A stretch of 64,000 bases of DNA from Cyrtodaria siliqua (taxonomy: Eukaryota; Mollusca; Bivalvia; Adapedonta; Hiatellidae), in assembly GCA_037043455.1 (NCBI GenBank), contig JAWPHD010008246.1, forward strand, positions 1-64,000, read 5' to 3'. Shown piece by piece: positions 12,701 to 27,700 of this stretch (its first letter is position 1; every line of letters starts with the position of its first letter). Made by a program: the position numbers and the translations under genes. A model generated the notes under the pieces. The model was given only the letters and a program-made list of their open reading frames with translations. It searched no databases and had not been told where the DNA came from.

Positions 12701-15700
12701 ATCTGAAGCAAAACAATTAGTCATGAATTGCCTATAACAAGAAAAACAATTAGTAGTGAATTGTCTATAACAAGCAACACAATTAGTAATGGAATTGCCT
12801 GTAACAAGCAACACAATTAGTAATGAATTGCCTATAACAAGAAAAGCAATTAGTAATAAATTGCCTATAACAAGCAACACAATTAGTCATTAATTTCCTA
12901 TAACAAGAAAAACAATTAGTCATTAATTGCCTATAACAAGAAAAACAATTAGTCATGGATCGTCTATAACAAGCAACACAATTAGTAATGAATTGCCTAT
13001 AACAAGAAAAACAATTAGTAACAATTTGCTTATAACAAGAAAAACAATTAGTAATAAATTGCCTATAGCAAGAAAAACAATTAGTAAAACCTACCAGTCT
13101 TGTCTTATTTCACTGGGATCTTCTTTAAAAACTGATAATTGTTTAAAACAAAAATTTGCTATATTTGAGAATTTATTTAATAATGAACTATTAAAACTTC
13201 TATTCTTTTATTGGGACATCTCTTTAAATTGTATAAAGAAAGGGGGGGAAATAGTTTTGACCCTGAATGTTGAAAGTAATGTACTGTAGTACTGGCAAAA
13301 TATAAAATATTGTTTCATCATGGGCTGCCTGGCCTAATGGGCTTATCAATAATGGATGTGCATAATCTGACAGGGAATGTGGTATCAGTTTGATAAAATT
13401 GTCTAATCTAACTGATAGTTTAATGGTCATATTGGTCAGTAATGCATTAATTTGTATTTATCTCCTCTAATTAACTTGACCTTAGTAGCAGTGAACTGTT
13501 TCAGAATTAAATTGTAAACTGGCCCTATCTAGAATAATAGTTTCAGCTTTTTGTCCTGGAAACTGAGCTTTCTCTATGAGCTTTCAGTTTTCTATAATAT
13601 TCTGCAACCTCAATTTTAGAACTTTCTGCCATCAGTGATTTTTTGAAGCAGGAGTACGTTTGGTTACGGTGGAACTTGTTTCTGCTGTTTACCCTTTTTA
13701 TTGCATCTAAAACATTTTTTGCATTTTAAGGAGGCTCACAAAAAAGTCATGTACACCTTCATTGAATAGTGAGAAGATTCAGAAATACATTTACTGCCAG
13801 TGAGCAAGTCATTCCAGACATTTGTTTCATACCTGTATAATTGTTTCATTAAATAGTCATTAATGATTATCATCCACCAATTAAAAGATGTTTGCCAAAC
13901 AATTAACACATTTACTGTGTACATTAATGTATGGTTGATATATTCTTTTCTCAAAAAAATCTCCTCCCTTAAAAAACAAAAACAACAGCAACAAAAAACA
14001 GAAACAGGTGGTTACCAAACCAGTGAAACTGTTTATATGCATGTAGATTTGAGATATACAGTAGCATCCATTTCTTATGTTTATGATATTTATATTATTG
14101 CTTCTGTAGCTGCCATAGCTGATTAGTATGAGAAGTGGAACTGTAGCTTGGATAATAATTATGAGTGGTGTAGCTGATGATGCTACCTCATGTTTCCTGG
14201 TACTATGGCATACACGATTCTGTATCGAATCAAAAACCTCTCTCTCTCAAACTGAGTACAGGGTGGGTCCTGAGACTCTGTCAGTAGATGGTGATACTAG
14301 TCATACACGATTCTGTACAGGTCAAATCAAAAACCTCTCTCTCTCAAACTGAGTACAGGGTGGGTCCTGAGACTCTGTCAGTAGATGGTGATACTAGTCA
14401 TACATGATTCTGTACAGGTGGAGCAGATTGATAATTAAAGTGTTTGTCTTGGTTTGTGTTGTGTTTGATTTACTTTGTAATACAAAATCACCGAGATATT
14501 TCATCAGCAAATTGGTACACAAAGACCACCATTTTGAAAATGAATTAATTATTCAAGCAATGGTCATTTAATTGTACGAAGCTTTTTTTATTTTGAGATT
14601 GAGCACTTATTCTAGACATTTCGGGCGTGTCACTGTTGTTGATTTGGACGGGTAATGACAGTTTTTGTTGAAAATATGGCTGGATATCCTTCACTTGATA
14701 ACGATATACTTCTAAAATTCATAGTTATCATAATCATTGATGTAATATTTGAGTAATTTAAGACTGTAATTGTATTAAAACACTGAAAATGTCGAAAAAA
14801 AATGTTTTTGAGCAGTCAATTTAGACATTTTGAGTGTTTAACTTGTTTGGATTTGGAAAAAATTTTGTTAAAAATATGGCTGGATGCTCTTCACTTGGTA
14901 ATGATTTACATCCAAAATTCATCGTTATCATAATTATTGGTGTAATATTTGAGTAATTTAAGACTATGTTATCATATTAAAAGGTTGAACTTTCTGAAAT
15001 ACTATGTTTTTTGCTTTCCTTTGAAGACTGACCGTACACATAAATTATTGGCATTTATCGATCCTGTTTGCATAGATTAGCCGTAATACCTACCTACTGC
15101 ACTGAAAAATGGATCCTGTATGCGAAGATTATCCGTAATACCTACCTACTGCACTGAAAAATGGATCCTGTATGCGTAGATTAGCTGTAATACCTACCTA
15201 CTGCACTGAAAAATGCGAGTTGCCCATCCCCGTCTATCTAGAGTCCCTGTTTATGTTTAGTGGAAGGGTTTGTGAATGGAATGTGTCGTCCATTAGCATT
15301 CAGCATCTTTTCTGAAACCATTTAGCCAGTTTTAACAAACCTTTCAAGTTTGTACAAAGGGGGTCAGTCCACTACCCAGTGTGGCTACCATTACTAAAAA
15401 TAGCACAAAGCTTTAAAAATCATTGCATATAATATCATCTTGATAGTTGTTTTTCAGAAATTATCATTATATGTATCCAACACTGTCAAGATTACACAAA
15501 TGGTATTTGCATGATGCATGTTACTGACGTTAAGATTTTGCTTTATATAATGAAGTTCCTGGGTTAACCCGCTAAGCACGACTATAATAGCCTTTGCGTC
15601 CATTGTAAACCCAGGGTTTACAATGTCCGGCTGCTCAGTCATTTCCCCCAAATCACCCCTTTGTCATATAAATGGAATGGTCTTAATTCAAAAAAAGAAC

Positions 15701-18700
15701 AGTCTATATATATGTAGCGGGTTATGGGTTAAAAAATTGCCCCAACCCAAGGATCAAATGATGTTATAAAAGGTGCATAGAGAACGCATAAACGATCTCA
15801 TGATTAATTTGCATCTTACTGACATGGAGAATCAAGTTCGTAAAAATAAAGCCCTCACATAATCATACACAAAACTTTTGTCCCACACTGTACAGAAGCA
15901 GTAGAACTGACATGGAGAATCAAGTTTGTAAAAATAAAGCCCTCACATAAAACTTTTGTCCCACACTGTACAGAAGCAGTAGAACTGACATGGAGAATCA
16001 AGTTTGTAAAAATAAAGCCCTCACATAATCACACACAAAACTTTTGTCCCACACTGTACAGAAGCAGTAGCAGAGATTCTGGGGTACTATTTTTAGATTC
16101 AGCCAGACTGGTTCTCCTTCCCAATTACCCACCTTGTCAAGACAAGACTGGTTTACATCTACACACCTTTACCATAGTTGTATCAGGAACAGAAATATGC
16201 AGATACCTTAGCTTCTGGTGCCAAAATATATGGAGAAATTCTGAGATTTGATAAAGTTGGAGAACTTGTGTGTCGGGAGCTCGTTTTTCTGTTATTCGTA
16301 GCATATACCTGGATATAAACGAGAACAGGAAGAAAATTCTTTGGAACAATTAATCTTTAGTTTCCAGGTAAATAATTTTATATAATTGTTATTGACATAT
16401 GATGGATATAAGTTATACAGACAGAAACATAGTTGCACAATTTTTAAAAGTTTGTTGTTTCCATATACTTTCTGGCAAATATGCTGATATTGTATAAATT
16501 ATTTTTTCGGGGATAGTATTAGTATCTAAAGAACTAATTTAAAAGCTGATATCTAAACCATGGTATCTTTTATCAGGTAATTGTTGTTTAAACCTTATTT
16601 CATGTGGCATTTGTGCCATCGTGTTATGGCTTATTCATCAGTCTGGATAACTTTGGTTTTGTTCCTGGACTGAGAAAGTATTTCTTGATTTCCTTTCTGA
16701 ATACAGTGTCAGAATTTTTTGAAATTCATATATTTCATAGACCTACTTTTCCTTATATATATATATAGTACCATATGAAGGTCTTTGGCACCTTTTTCAA
16801 CTTTAAATCATGCCTGTTTTTTTCACTGCACTGTTCAAATACGAGATATTATCCTGTGTTTGTTTTAGATCTTGATGTTGTGATTTATTTATTTCAAACT
16901 CCCTAATTTTATAGATTTTTGCTATTCTTGGGACAATTAAAGGAGAAATATATAAACACTTGTGTTATAGACAAATACAAAACAAATCAAAACTGTGTAA
17001 AACCCCACTTATATACAAACTGTTAATGCTATTGCCCTGATGACTTCTAACATAGAATGGTCAGAGGTCTGATTACACCTTGACCTGAGCCATGATGATG
17101 ATAACAGTAGTTAACCTATTGTTTCACATCTGGAATCACTAATTTTGTCTGCTGCTAATTGTTTGGGCATTCCATATGGCCTGATTATAGTATGATAACA
17201 CCAGATTATCACTCCTGATGTAACAGGGGGGTGTAATCATGTAGTACTTGTCCATTGTTGGCTAGTTTCTTTGATGTTTGAATTATAAAGTCAAAGCCTA
17301 CTCTACACAGGCTTATAGTATGTTTATAGTCAAAGCCTACTCTACACATGCTACTCTACACATGCTATTGATGTATACTTCTAAGAAACAATTCTAATAG
17401 TGCCAGTGTTATCAATGTTAGCATGCAGAATAATGTTTTATCATGCAGATATGCACTTTTTTGCCTAATAAAGGGGTGACCTAATAAATTTTGCTTTAAT
17501 ATGCACTGGCCAATAAAGCAAATCGGTGCAGAATCCCCCGGCTTTTATTGTACGTAACGTTATCTGACGTCATGCACGTAACATTGCCTGACGTCATAAA
17601 ACAAATAAAAAAACAACAACATGGCGGCGTCCTCGATAAGCGTAACATTCTGAGAAATAGGTAATAATAGTAATTCATACAGAGAATTTGGATAATCTAC
17701 ATTTCGGCACGAAAACGAAGAATGGCTCGGCAAAGCCTCGCCATTCTTCATTTGCTAAGCCTTGCCTAATAAACTTGATAGTAAAAGGCACTGACATAAT
17801 ATTCTCTATATAAGAGGGTGTGGGTGGGAGTGAGGGTTATTGCTGTTATTCTGTTATTGGCGAAATTTATATTTTGTTATCTGTTTTTGTGAAAAAAATA
17901 TTAACTGTTATCTGTTATTCGATGTACTGTTAACTGTTTTCAGTGTTTTTTAATTTACTCTTTACTGTTATCAGAAAATTAAATTTGCTGTTATCCTGTT
18001 ATGGGAAGCCACCCCCACCCCACCCCACCCAAGGAATTTTTAAAACACTAATATATTTTTGATGTAAATTATCCATATTTACACAAAATGGTTCCATTTA
18101 CATTTCTTATTGCAAGCGAAATACAATGCTGTATTAATACAGTCAGATAGGACGAAATGCAATGATGTATTAATATAGTCAGATAGGAACCTTTCTTGTT
18201 GAGGAGAGGGCTGGCATGGCGAAGTCGGTAGCGCGGCGGATTTGTAACCAGAAGCCCCGGGTTCAATCCTCCGTGGTGCCACTGAGTTCCGTCAGTGTGT
18301 TCTTGGGCAAGACATTTTCCCTTAGCCTCGTCCATCGGATGGGGACGTAAACCGGGAGGTCCCCTCTATCGGTCTATCCTCCAAGCATGTTAAAGAACCA
18401 TAGGAATCTATTCGATAATAAGAGTAGGGCAGGTTCCCGGATTCCTATGTATCCTTCCCCTCTCTCTGGGGCGGCTCTAAATAACCTATACTGTGTTGAT
18501 GAGCCGTTAAACAACATTCAATTCAAGGAGAGGGCTGGCATGGCACAGTCGGTAGCGCGGTGGATTTGTAACCAGAGGCCCCGGGTTCAATCCTCCATGG
18601 TGCCACTGAGTTCCGTCAGTGTGTTCTTGGGCAAGGCCTCGTCCGTCGGATTCCTATGTATCCTTCCCCTCTCTCTGGGGCTGCTCTAAATAACCTATAC

Positions 18701-21700
18701 TGTGTTGATGAGCCATTAAACAACATTCAATTCAATTCAATTGTTGAGGTGACGACATGCACTCAAACTCACCACTCAAACTCATCATTATATGTACCTG
18801 AAATGGGGTAAAACATATTCATGACAATTTAACAGTTCTGCATGGTTCTATCTTGAAACATTTACAGTAGTGTGTCCTCAAATGTTTTAATCTTGAACAC
18901 AGTTATGTGTTCTTGGTGGCTGGTTCCAATCTTTAGACACTGAGTGGTGTGTTCTCGATGACTGGATCCAATCTTGAAACATTTGTAAAATTTCTTGGTT
19001 ATGAACGGTGTCAATACTCACGTTTCTAGTAAAAGTCACAATTCAAAAGAGTTTGCATATAGTTATGAAATGGAAAATGTTTTGATTGGCCAGGTTCCAA
19101 TACACCATGCTGATTGGATGCATGATAGACTTAATCTACCAATCAAATCCCTGTATATCTCTAAAGCAATTAACCTACTCATCTCAGCAGTACATTACCT
19201 TAATTTGTTGCCTAAATTAACTCTGCACTAGGCAGATTACAAGTTAATTCATTGCTGGAAAATATTGCAGAATTGCCATACACATTTCGATTAAGATTTA
19301 TCATATATTTCACTGTTTACTGTTTCGAAGTTTCAACTCTTGGTTCAGCAGAATCCTAGAAATGACTCTGTACAAAATCAGTTGTTTTTGCCTTAACCCT
19401 TAACCCACTAAGCACGACTATAATTTAAGCCTTTATCTCCATTGTAAACCCAGATCAGCCTGCGAGTAACTTGCACTTTGTCACATAAATAGAATGGTCT
19501 TAATACAAAGAAAGAACAGTCCATTATATATATGTAGCGGGTTAAGGGTTAAATTTTTGTTGAATCTTCCACTCTCTCCCAGTGTTAGTGCAGTGAGTTA
19601 TCTTGTCTCAAGCAAATCTCTATTTAGGCATTTAGGCGATTTAGGCACTTAGGCAGGTCCTAATACTATACTTTATACAGCATTTTCCAGTATCTTTTAG
19701 TGCTTCATATAGGTTACATATGTTTTTGACATTGGATATCCTGGTTCATTATTCATAGTAAATGGAAAAACCTTTTTTAAAAAAGTATTGAAACCATTAG
19801 TTCTGCATTTCTTACTGTTTAGGTAAAATTATTAAAAGGAGATGTCCAGAAGCTTCAGTGCTTCACGCATTTATTTGATGCTGTATTGATACGTTCATGA
19901 TCTTCACCATTATTTCTACTCTTGTAAGTCCTTCTTTCTCTCGTGTAAGCCCTGCTGGCTCTCTTGTAAGTCAGGGCTCCTGTTTGCTCTCTTGTAAGTC
20001 ATTCTAGCTCTATTGTAAGTCCTGTTTGCTCTCTTGTAAATCCTTCTTGCTCTCTTACAGGTCCTGTTTGATCTCTTCGAAGTCCTTCTTGCTCTCTTAT
20101 AAGTCCTTCTTGCTCTCTTGCTCTCTTGTAAGTCCTTCTTGCTCTCTTGTAAGTCATGTTTGCTCTCTTGTAAGTCCTTTTTGCTCTCTTTAAGTCCTTG
20201 CTGTCTTCTAAGTCCTGTTTGCTCTCTTGTAAGTCCTGATTGCTCTCTTGTAAGTCTGCATTGCTCTCTGCATTGCTCTCTTGTAAGTCTGCATTGCTCT
20301 CTTGTACGTCAGGGTTGCTTTACTGTAAGTCCTGTTTTGCTCTCTTGTAAGTCTGTCTTGCTCTCTTGTAAGTCCTGTTTGCTCTCTTGTAAGTCCTACT
20401 TGCTCTCTTGTAAGTCCTTCTTGCTGTCTTATAAGTCCTTGCTCTCTTGTAAGTCTGCATTGCTCTCTTGTAAATCAGGGTTGCTTTATTGTAAGTCCTG
20501 TTTGCTCTCTTGTAAGTCCTGCTTGCTCTCATGTAAGTACTTCTTGCTCTTTTATATAAGTGAGCTTGTCGGTCCGTCAGTCCGTCGGTCCATCTGTTGG
20601 TTTCCGGACGATAACTCATGAAAGGGTTGATGGATTTAAAGAATATTTGGTACACGGGTATAACACCATAAAATACAAGTCAAGTTCGACTTTGGTTACA
20701 AAGCACCAATTTTTGCGGATCCTTCTTCCTGACTTGTAAGTCCTTCTTGCTGTCTTATAAGTCCTGTTTGCTGTCTTGTACGTCCTGTTTGCTCTCATAA
20801 GTCCTTCTTGCTCTCTTGTAAGTCCTGTTTGTTATATTGTAAGTCCTTCTTGCTGTCTTATAAGTCCTGTTTGCTGTCTTGTACGTCCTGTTTGCTCTCA
20901 TAAGTCCTTCTTGCTCTCTTGTTAGTCCTGCTTGCTGTCTTATAAGTCCTTTTTGCTCACTTGTAAGTCTTGCTTGCTGTCCTGTTTGCTATATTGTAAG
21001 TCCTTCTTGCTCTTTTATAATTCCTTCTTGCTATCTTTTAAGTCCTTCTTGCTCTTTTATAATTCCTACATTCTGCCTTTTAAGTCCTTTTTGCTCTTTT
21101 TATAATTCCTTCTTGCTGTCTTTTAAGTCCTTCTTGCTCTTTTATAATTCCTGCATTCTGTCTTTTAAGTCCTTCTTGCTCTTTCATGATTCTTTTTTGC
21201 TGTCTTTTAAGTCCTTCTTGCTCTTTTATAATTCCATCTTACTAACTTGCTCATTAATAAGTTCTTCTTGACATCTGTTAAGTCCTTCTTGCTTTTTTAT
21301 AAGTCCTTTTTGCTCCCTTTAAGTAAGTCCTTTTTGATATCTTTTAAGTCATGTTTACTATTTTGTAAGCCTTACTTGCTCTCTGTTGTAAGTGCTGTTT
21401 GCTTGCTCTCTTTGACTACTTGCTCGTTAAGTCCTTCAAATGATCTTGAGTATGAATTGCAATCATGTTGCAGTTGCTGCCTACACAACTTTGATCTGTA
21501 AGATGGCTAATTGGCAATTATTCCATGTTACATCAATACAATCACTTAGGCTTAGCAAATGAATTGACTGGTATTTTTATTGTAATTTAGATAATTGACA
21601 TTCCTGCGTCTGTACTATGGTATTTTGTTCGTTGTTTAGATAGTTGACATTCCTGCTTCTGCACTGAGGTTTTATGCACCCCATCCCATAAAGTGGTGTT

Positions 21701-24700
21701 ACCTTTATTTGATCTGCTTCTGACCTTACCTTATTATCAATCATTCAAACTGATACAATGGTTGCCGTAGAACTGCTACATCCAGATCTCTGTTGGTACA
21801 TCTTCCAATTATTGGTACATCTTGCATGTTCCAATTATTGGTACAACTTGCATGTTCCAATTGTAGAACTGCTACATCCAGATCTCTGTTGGTACATCTT
21901 CCAATTATTGGTACATCTTGCATGTTCCAATTATTGGTACAACTTGCATGTTCCAATTGTTGGTACATCTTGCATGTTCCATTATTTGTTTAGTTTTAGA
22001 GATTCTCTATCTGTTCTGGAATGATAAGCTGCAAGATATAACTTGAGCTGAAGATCTGATTCCAGTTTGAACATACATTGACATTTTGAGAACACCTGTT
22101 GCTTACATGGAGTTTCTTTTTTACACCACTTCATGGTGTACTTTACAGAACTTTTAATGAGATATTAACATACATTAAGTTTGGACTGTCAAAGTTTGTG
22201 TTGTAGTTGACATTCAGTGGCAGCAATTCAATAACCTTTGTATGCTGTACTGTTTGTATTTCCATTAGCTTATCACCAGTTATTGTCACTCAAAGCAGTG
22301 TCTTAACTTCCTTGATACCTTGCCAGTTTACATGTTCAATGTTTGTTGCATATTCCGGATTTTTTTTTTTCCATATTTATAATAACCATAATTAATTTTT
22401 TTGAATGAATGCTATCCAGATACATAGACCTGTATAAAATCATGTTCATAAGTCATTCGCTGTAGTAAATTCACACCTGTTCTTAAATTGAAGGTATGAA
22501 GATTCGTAGAATGTAAACATTTCACTGGCATTTGCATTCTCCAAACTCTAGTGTCTTCCTCCACCAATGGAAGCTGGAAAAGTCACCATACAACCTTAGA
22601 TGTTGTGCAAGTATAAAATCCATTTCCATCCAGTTGATTATGGTGCTGTGCTTGCTACCATCTAAGATGATTGTCCTATAAACCCAATCACTAAGAGCAG
22701 TCAGTCTAGACATGGTTGGATCTTGATTTATATAGTTAGTTCACTGGCCTTATTAGATGTTTCCTTTTCAGTAAGTGTGTCACCATAAGTTTGAACAAAT
22801 CATATGAACTGTTTTTTGAAGTGTTTGCTTAGATGATTGTTTTAAGCCATTCAGTGGTAGCGGTGGGTCTAGTATATCTAACAACCGCAATTATCCAGCT
22901 CTTGTAATTGTGTTTGTATCTACCTCATCTCCAAAGTTGGAACACAAAATAATATGTGTTTTGGAAGTGGTTCAATTTTGTCTGTGTGTTGTTAGATTAA
23001 ATTGTTGTTATGACATTGTTGTCAACACTAATTATTAGATAGATAAAATCAGCATGGAATATCATTCCTCAGCCATCTTCTTAAATCATGTTATGTGTTT
23101 CGGAAATTGGCCAAGTCAGTCATCTTGTAAAATGTGTGTTTATTGCTGAATTGGCCAAGTCGGTCATCTCGTAAAATGTGTGTTTATTGCTGAATTGGCC
23201 AAGTTGGTCGTCATGTTAAATTGTTGTGTTATGGAAAGCACAGTCTAGGTTTCTTTTCTTTACAACTAATTCTCAGGCTATTCGTCCTGATAAAATGCAC
23301 TTTTTTGGTAATTCTTCCTTTGATCTGTATGTAAAAAGTGTTTTTTGCAGGTTGTGACATTCTTGAAACAGGTGACTTTTAGTAGGACTGGTAAATAATG
23401 CATTGAGTCTCCTTTGCGGCAAATTTTACATTACCATAGTCAGGTCATTGGCAGAAAAATGCTTCCTTTCTTCGATAAATGTTGTATCAATTCTGTTCAG
23501 CTATGTAGGAAATCATAAAACGTGACACTTGTAGGTAGGATGGATTAACCCAGCACATTTTTATATCTATTTAATCCAGCCACCTACTGTTCTCAAGAGG
23601 AAAGATAGGTATCATGCACACACAAAATGTTCGCATGTTAGAGGATGCATACCTGGCAACCTCATCAAAAAGATACTTTTTTCTTCTGCATATCAGCATG
23701 AGAATCAGTAAATGACAGAATAATGAGGCTCATGATTACACATCCCTTCCTAACCTCACCTCGCCAGAAAGTGGTAGTAATATTATTTATGACGTTTTAT
23801 GGATAAAGATGCCTCAGTAGCTTAGTGGATAAGGCCTTGGCCTACGTGTCTACATACCTCTGCCCTGCGTGGGTTTGTTCCCTGGTGGAGACATGTCTGA
23901 TGGGAATCTTCATCCTTCATGTCATCTCCCTTTGAGGTTGCTGTCCCTATATAACCTATTATTTATAATGAGGTTTCTTAATTAACATATTTGAAGATAT
24001 CGAACAAGGATCAGTGAAGTAAGTAAAAGTGTGGGAAGCAGACTGTAGTTTCGACTTTCAAGATTTCCAGGAGTGATAAGTTACCTGGATATTACACCTG
24101 TGTGTGTATTCTCTCTGAGGGGTAGTCCTGGTTACTGAACATTATTATTAACATTCTCAGCATGGCTCATGTTTAAAAGGTCATAAATGTAGAATCTAAT
24201 GCTCTTACAGCATGTGGCAAATGTATCTTCAGCTTCTTTTTTTCACTTTAGGATTATTTGGAATATTTGCCATGAGGGGACAACACTGGAAATTTGGCAG
24301 GCAGGGATAATAATTTTTTCACTCCCGATTTTTCTGGGAATTTTTGCCACTTCTCAATCAAACACTTAATTAACCATTTTCCCAAATGTTGGCACTATCC
24401 ATAGCATTAGTGACTAGGGCGCCAAAAGAGTTTAAGAGTTTGAACGCTTAGTGTTCTGTTTCTTTTCCAATCATTTTAAAATATTGCAATTCATGTCAAG
24501 AAGTGCAATTGAATTTACGATAGAGGATTCTATGGCAACCGCTTGTTCATCTGAACATAATTTTAAGCAAGATTTAAATGCAGGCCTCTAGATTGATTTG
24601 TCCTGTTCATTAACAATTTGTCCTTTGTTTCATTTTGAAAGCTTCCCGCCTCTAACCACTGCGGGTTCAAATCCCACTTGGAGCTCAGGTTTAAAGTGAA

Positions 24701-27700
24701 AAGTGTTGATTCTTACAAATATGGGAGGTATACAGATACAGTTCTGGTTCTACCCAGGAAAAACTAAAAAAAATGTGCTAAAAATGACGTGAAACAACAA
24801 ACCAACAATAGAAGCTTTTAGTAGTTTTTGTCACTGTAAAATGCTTATTTGGATAATGAAAATTAGGCATCAGTAATTAGGTGTAGGACAAGTATTCTGG
24901 CAGTGGGAACATGAATGCAGCATGAAGTTTCTCTTATATATCATTTGAAATCTGGCATGTGTTCAGTTTCAAAGTAGCATTGATTTTAGTGCAGAATTTG
25001 TAAAATGCAGAATAGAATAGGAAATAATTCGGCACACCAGAACATGTTTATACATATGTTCTATGTCTGGAACCATTTTTTGACCTTCCCAGCAAAATAG
25101 AGGTCTTTTTTTTTTATACATATTTACATTTGCATTAATTACAAAGTGGCCATGTGTTGCTGGTGGAAAAGTTACCTCCAGAAAGTGGTGAATGCATTTC
25201 ATGCTAGATTTATTAGGAACAGCCTGAATGTATCAATCTCCATAAGAATTTCATTATAAATGACTGAAAAGGTGTGAAATATGCACCAGTATCAGAATGA
25301 ACAGGAAATGTTTGGTGTCAAACAGTACAAATACAGTATATATCTTGGAAACAATGATTAACGACAGTAGGTTTAAAATTTTAAATAACTTGCCAATAAA
25401 ATAGACTTGCCAATGGCTTCCGGTTATGTTATAACTTCTTGACCCCAATCACTGTGGCTTTGAAGGAGAATACCACCTAAACCGGAGCTAGAGGGCGTAG
25501 GAGGCGTCACATCTTATATTACCTCTCATGAACACACTCAATAAAACCTAGTCTTACGGTACTTTGTTTGTGTTTGTTGCTTCTGAAGGATACCCTTTGC
25601 TGTATATATTCTTAAACTGCCTCCAGCCTCTTCGACATTCTCATTTTATTTTGAATAGCATCGCTGCTGTTGTTGTATAACAAGTTATCTGTGTATTTCA
25701 TATCATAAATGCATTTAATTGATTGCAGGTGTTTTTCTCAAGGTTTGTTTACCTTTTCTTTCTATTTTGTAACAAGTCCAACAGGAGATTTGTAGGGATT
25801 TAGTAAGTTATATTTATGTTCCATGCCCAATATAAAGTCTCTCTGTTTAACATCAATACCATTTATAAGATAATGTAGGCACTATCAGTGCCAATTTGCT
25901 TGTTTTCCATCTTCACCACTGTTATATGATACATGTTTTCTACAGCTACTGTTGGTGCAATATCAATGTTCACAGGTAGTAAGTTGCTTTAGCATTATAT
26001 AGTACATGGGGCTACATAGGCATATGGTTTCTAACCCTCTAATTTGTTTTGTCATTTTTCATACTACCTAAAGTGTATTTTATTTCTAAAAAATCCAAAC
26101 ATGTCTGCTCTTTAATTATAATCAAATATACTAAATTCCGCTAATCAATAATGAGAAAAAAAAATCAAAACTTTCTGTGTCACCTTTTCGAGAAAAAAAG
26201 CGATACATTAAGGGATCACTTTGTCGTCCGTCAGTCTGTCCGTCCGTCACTAAAACTTAACGTTGTCTATAACTTTCTCATTTCTTGATATTTCTCATCA
26301 AACTTGATATATACTCATCATGACAACATCCACATGACCATACTAAAATATAGGTCAAGGTCACACTGAAGGTATATGGGTTAAATACTCTCTTTTTTTT
26401 CATCACGAAAACTTAACGTTGGCTATAACTTTCTCATTTCTTGATATTTCTTCTTCAAACTTACACTCTATACTCATCATGACAACATCAACATGACCAT
26501 ACTAAATATAAAGGTCAAGGTCATATTGAAGGTCATTATATGGTTTAAATACTCATTTTTTCCTTCACGAAAACTTAGTCAGGCCAGTTTGCCAAGGTCA
26601 TTTATCTGGTATATGTGGTAGATGATGATTTCATATGCTGCATGATCGAGGTTCTATTTTTCTTACCTACAAACAAGAATGTGGAACCTTACACATGTGA
26701 ATGAGTATACCAAGTGCCCCAGCTGATTCCTGCCTTGTTATTGAACAGGAAGATTAGTGGCAGCTATTAATGATGTCTTCCATCTATCCTACTTTGAGTC
26801 AATAGAGATAAGCGCTCTTGTTTACCTGGGGAAGTTGAGCTTTCTTTCGTTGGAATCATGTTCCCCATGCCATACTAGGATTTGAATTCTATAGGAAGAG
26901 TGGTCTGACTTGCCTGCAGAATGAACACAAACAAGAAGGTGAAGCATTGCACATCTTCATGTAATGTTTATTATGCGTGGAGCGCTGTGGTCTAGTGGTA
27001 AATCGTTGGACCCATGATCGAAAAGTCGTGTGTGCCATGACCATATGTGTAACTGTTGTGTCCCTGAGCAAGACACTTTATCTGCATTTGCTTAGTACTG
27101 GTTCTACCCAGGACTTAAAATAAGTTAAAGCTACAGAGTCCCTATATCAATAGATTTCTTCTTTGTAGGCGTGTCTTTATTTGTAACTTCATGTTCACCA
27201 GCTCATGTCGAATTCGGGTATTTAAGCGAGCAAATAAAGCGCAAGAAATCACTTACTGTATATACATCGACCAGTGCACATCATACCTATACACAGGTAA
27301 CAGTAATTTTTACAGAAAAAAAAAGTTAGCTTCTATCATGGCTCGAACACACAACCTTCTGATTTCAAGTCCGGTGCTGTATCCACTGTACTACAACGCT
27401 ACTTGAGAAAATAGTATACTAACTACCATGTATTATGAGGCAAAATAACTTAACATATTTGAACGCAACTAAAGATGGATCAATAAATATGCAGTCTATA
27501 TTGTCGCACGTGTAACATTGCCTGGTGTAATACTGTATCGTATCAATATGAAACTAATACTTCACCTCAAATCAACCATATCTCAACTTGTTATTTAGCG
27601 CTTGATGAGTTTGTGTGCGCGCTCTTGTTATTATGTTATGCCTATTTAGTGTTAAAAATGCTACAAAATACCAATAAATAGCAGTGGTCTAGAGGTTCAG

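Noticed and set aside
12458..13289. Repetitive open frames on both strands
   Set aside because: The 33 bp repeat is a multiple of 3, which keeps frames open; no other support.
20118..21501. Leu/Ser/Cys-rich open frames of 84-167 codons
   Set aside because: Translation of the CTCTTGTAAGTCCT minisatellite.
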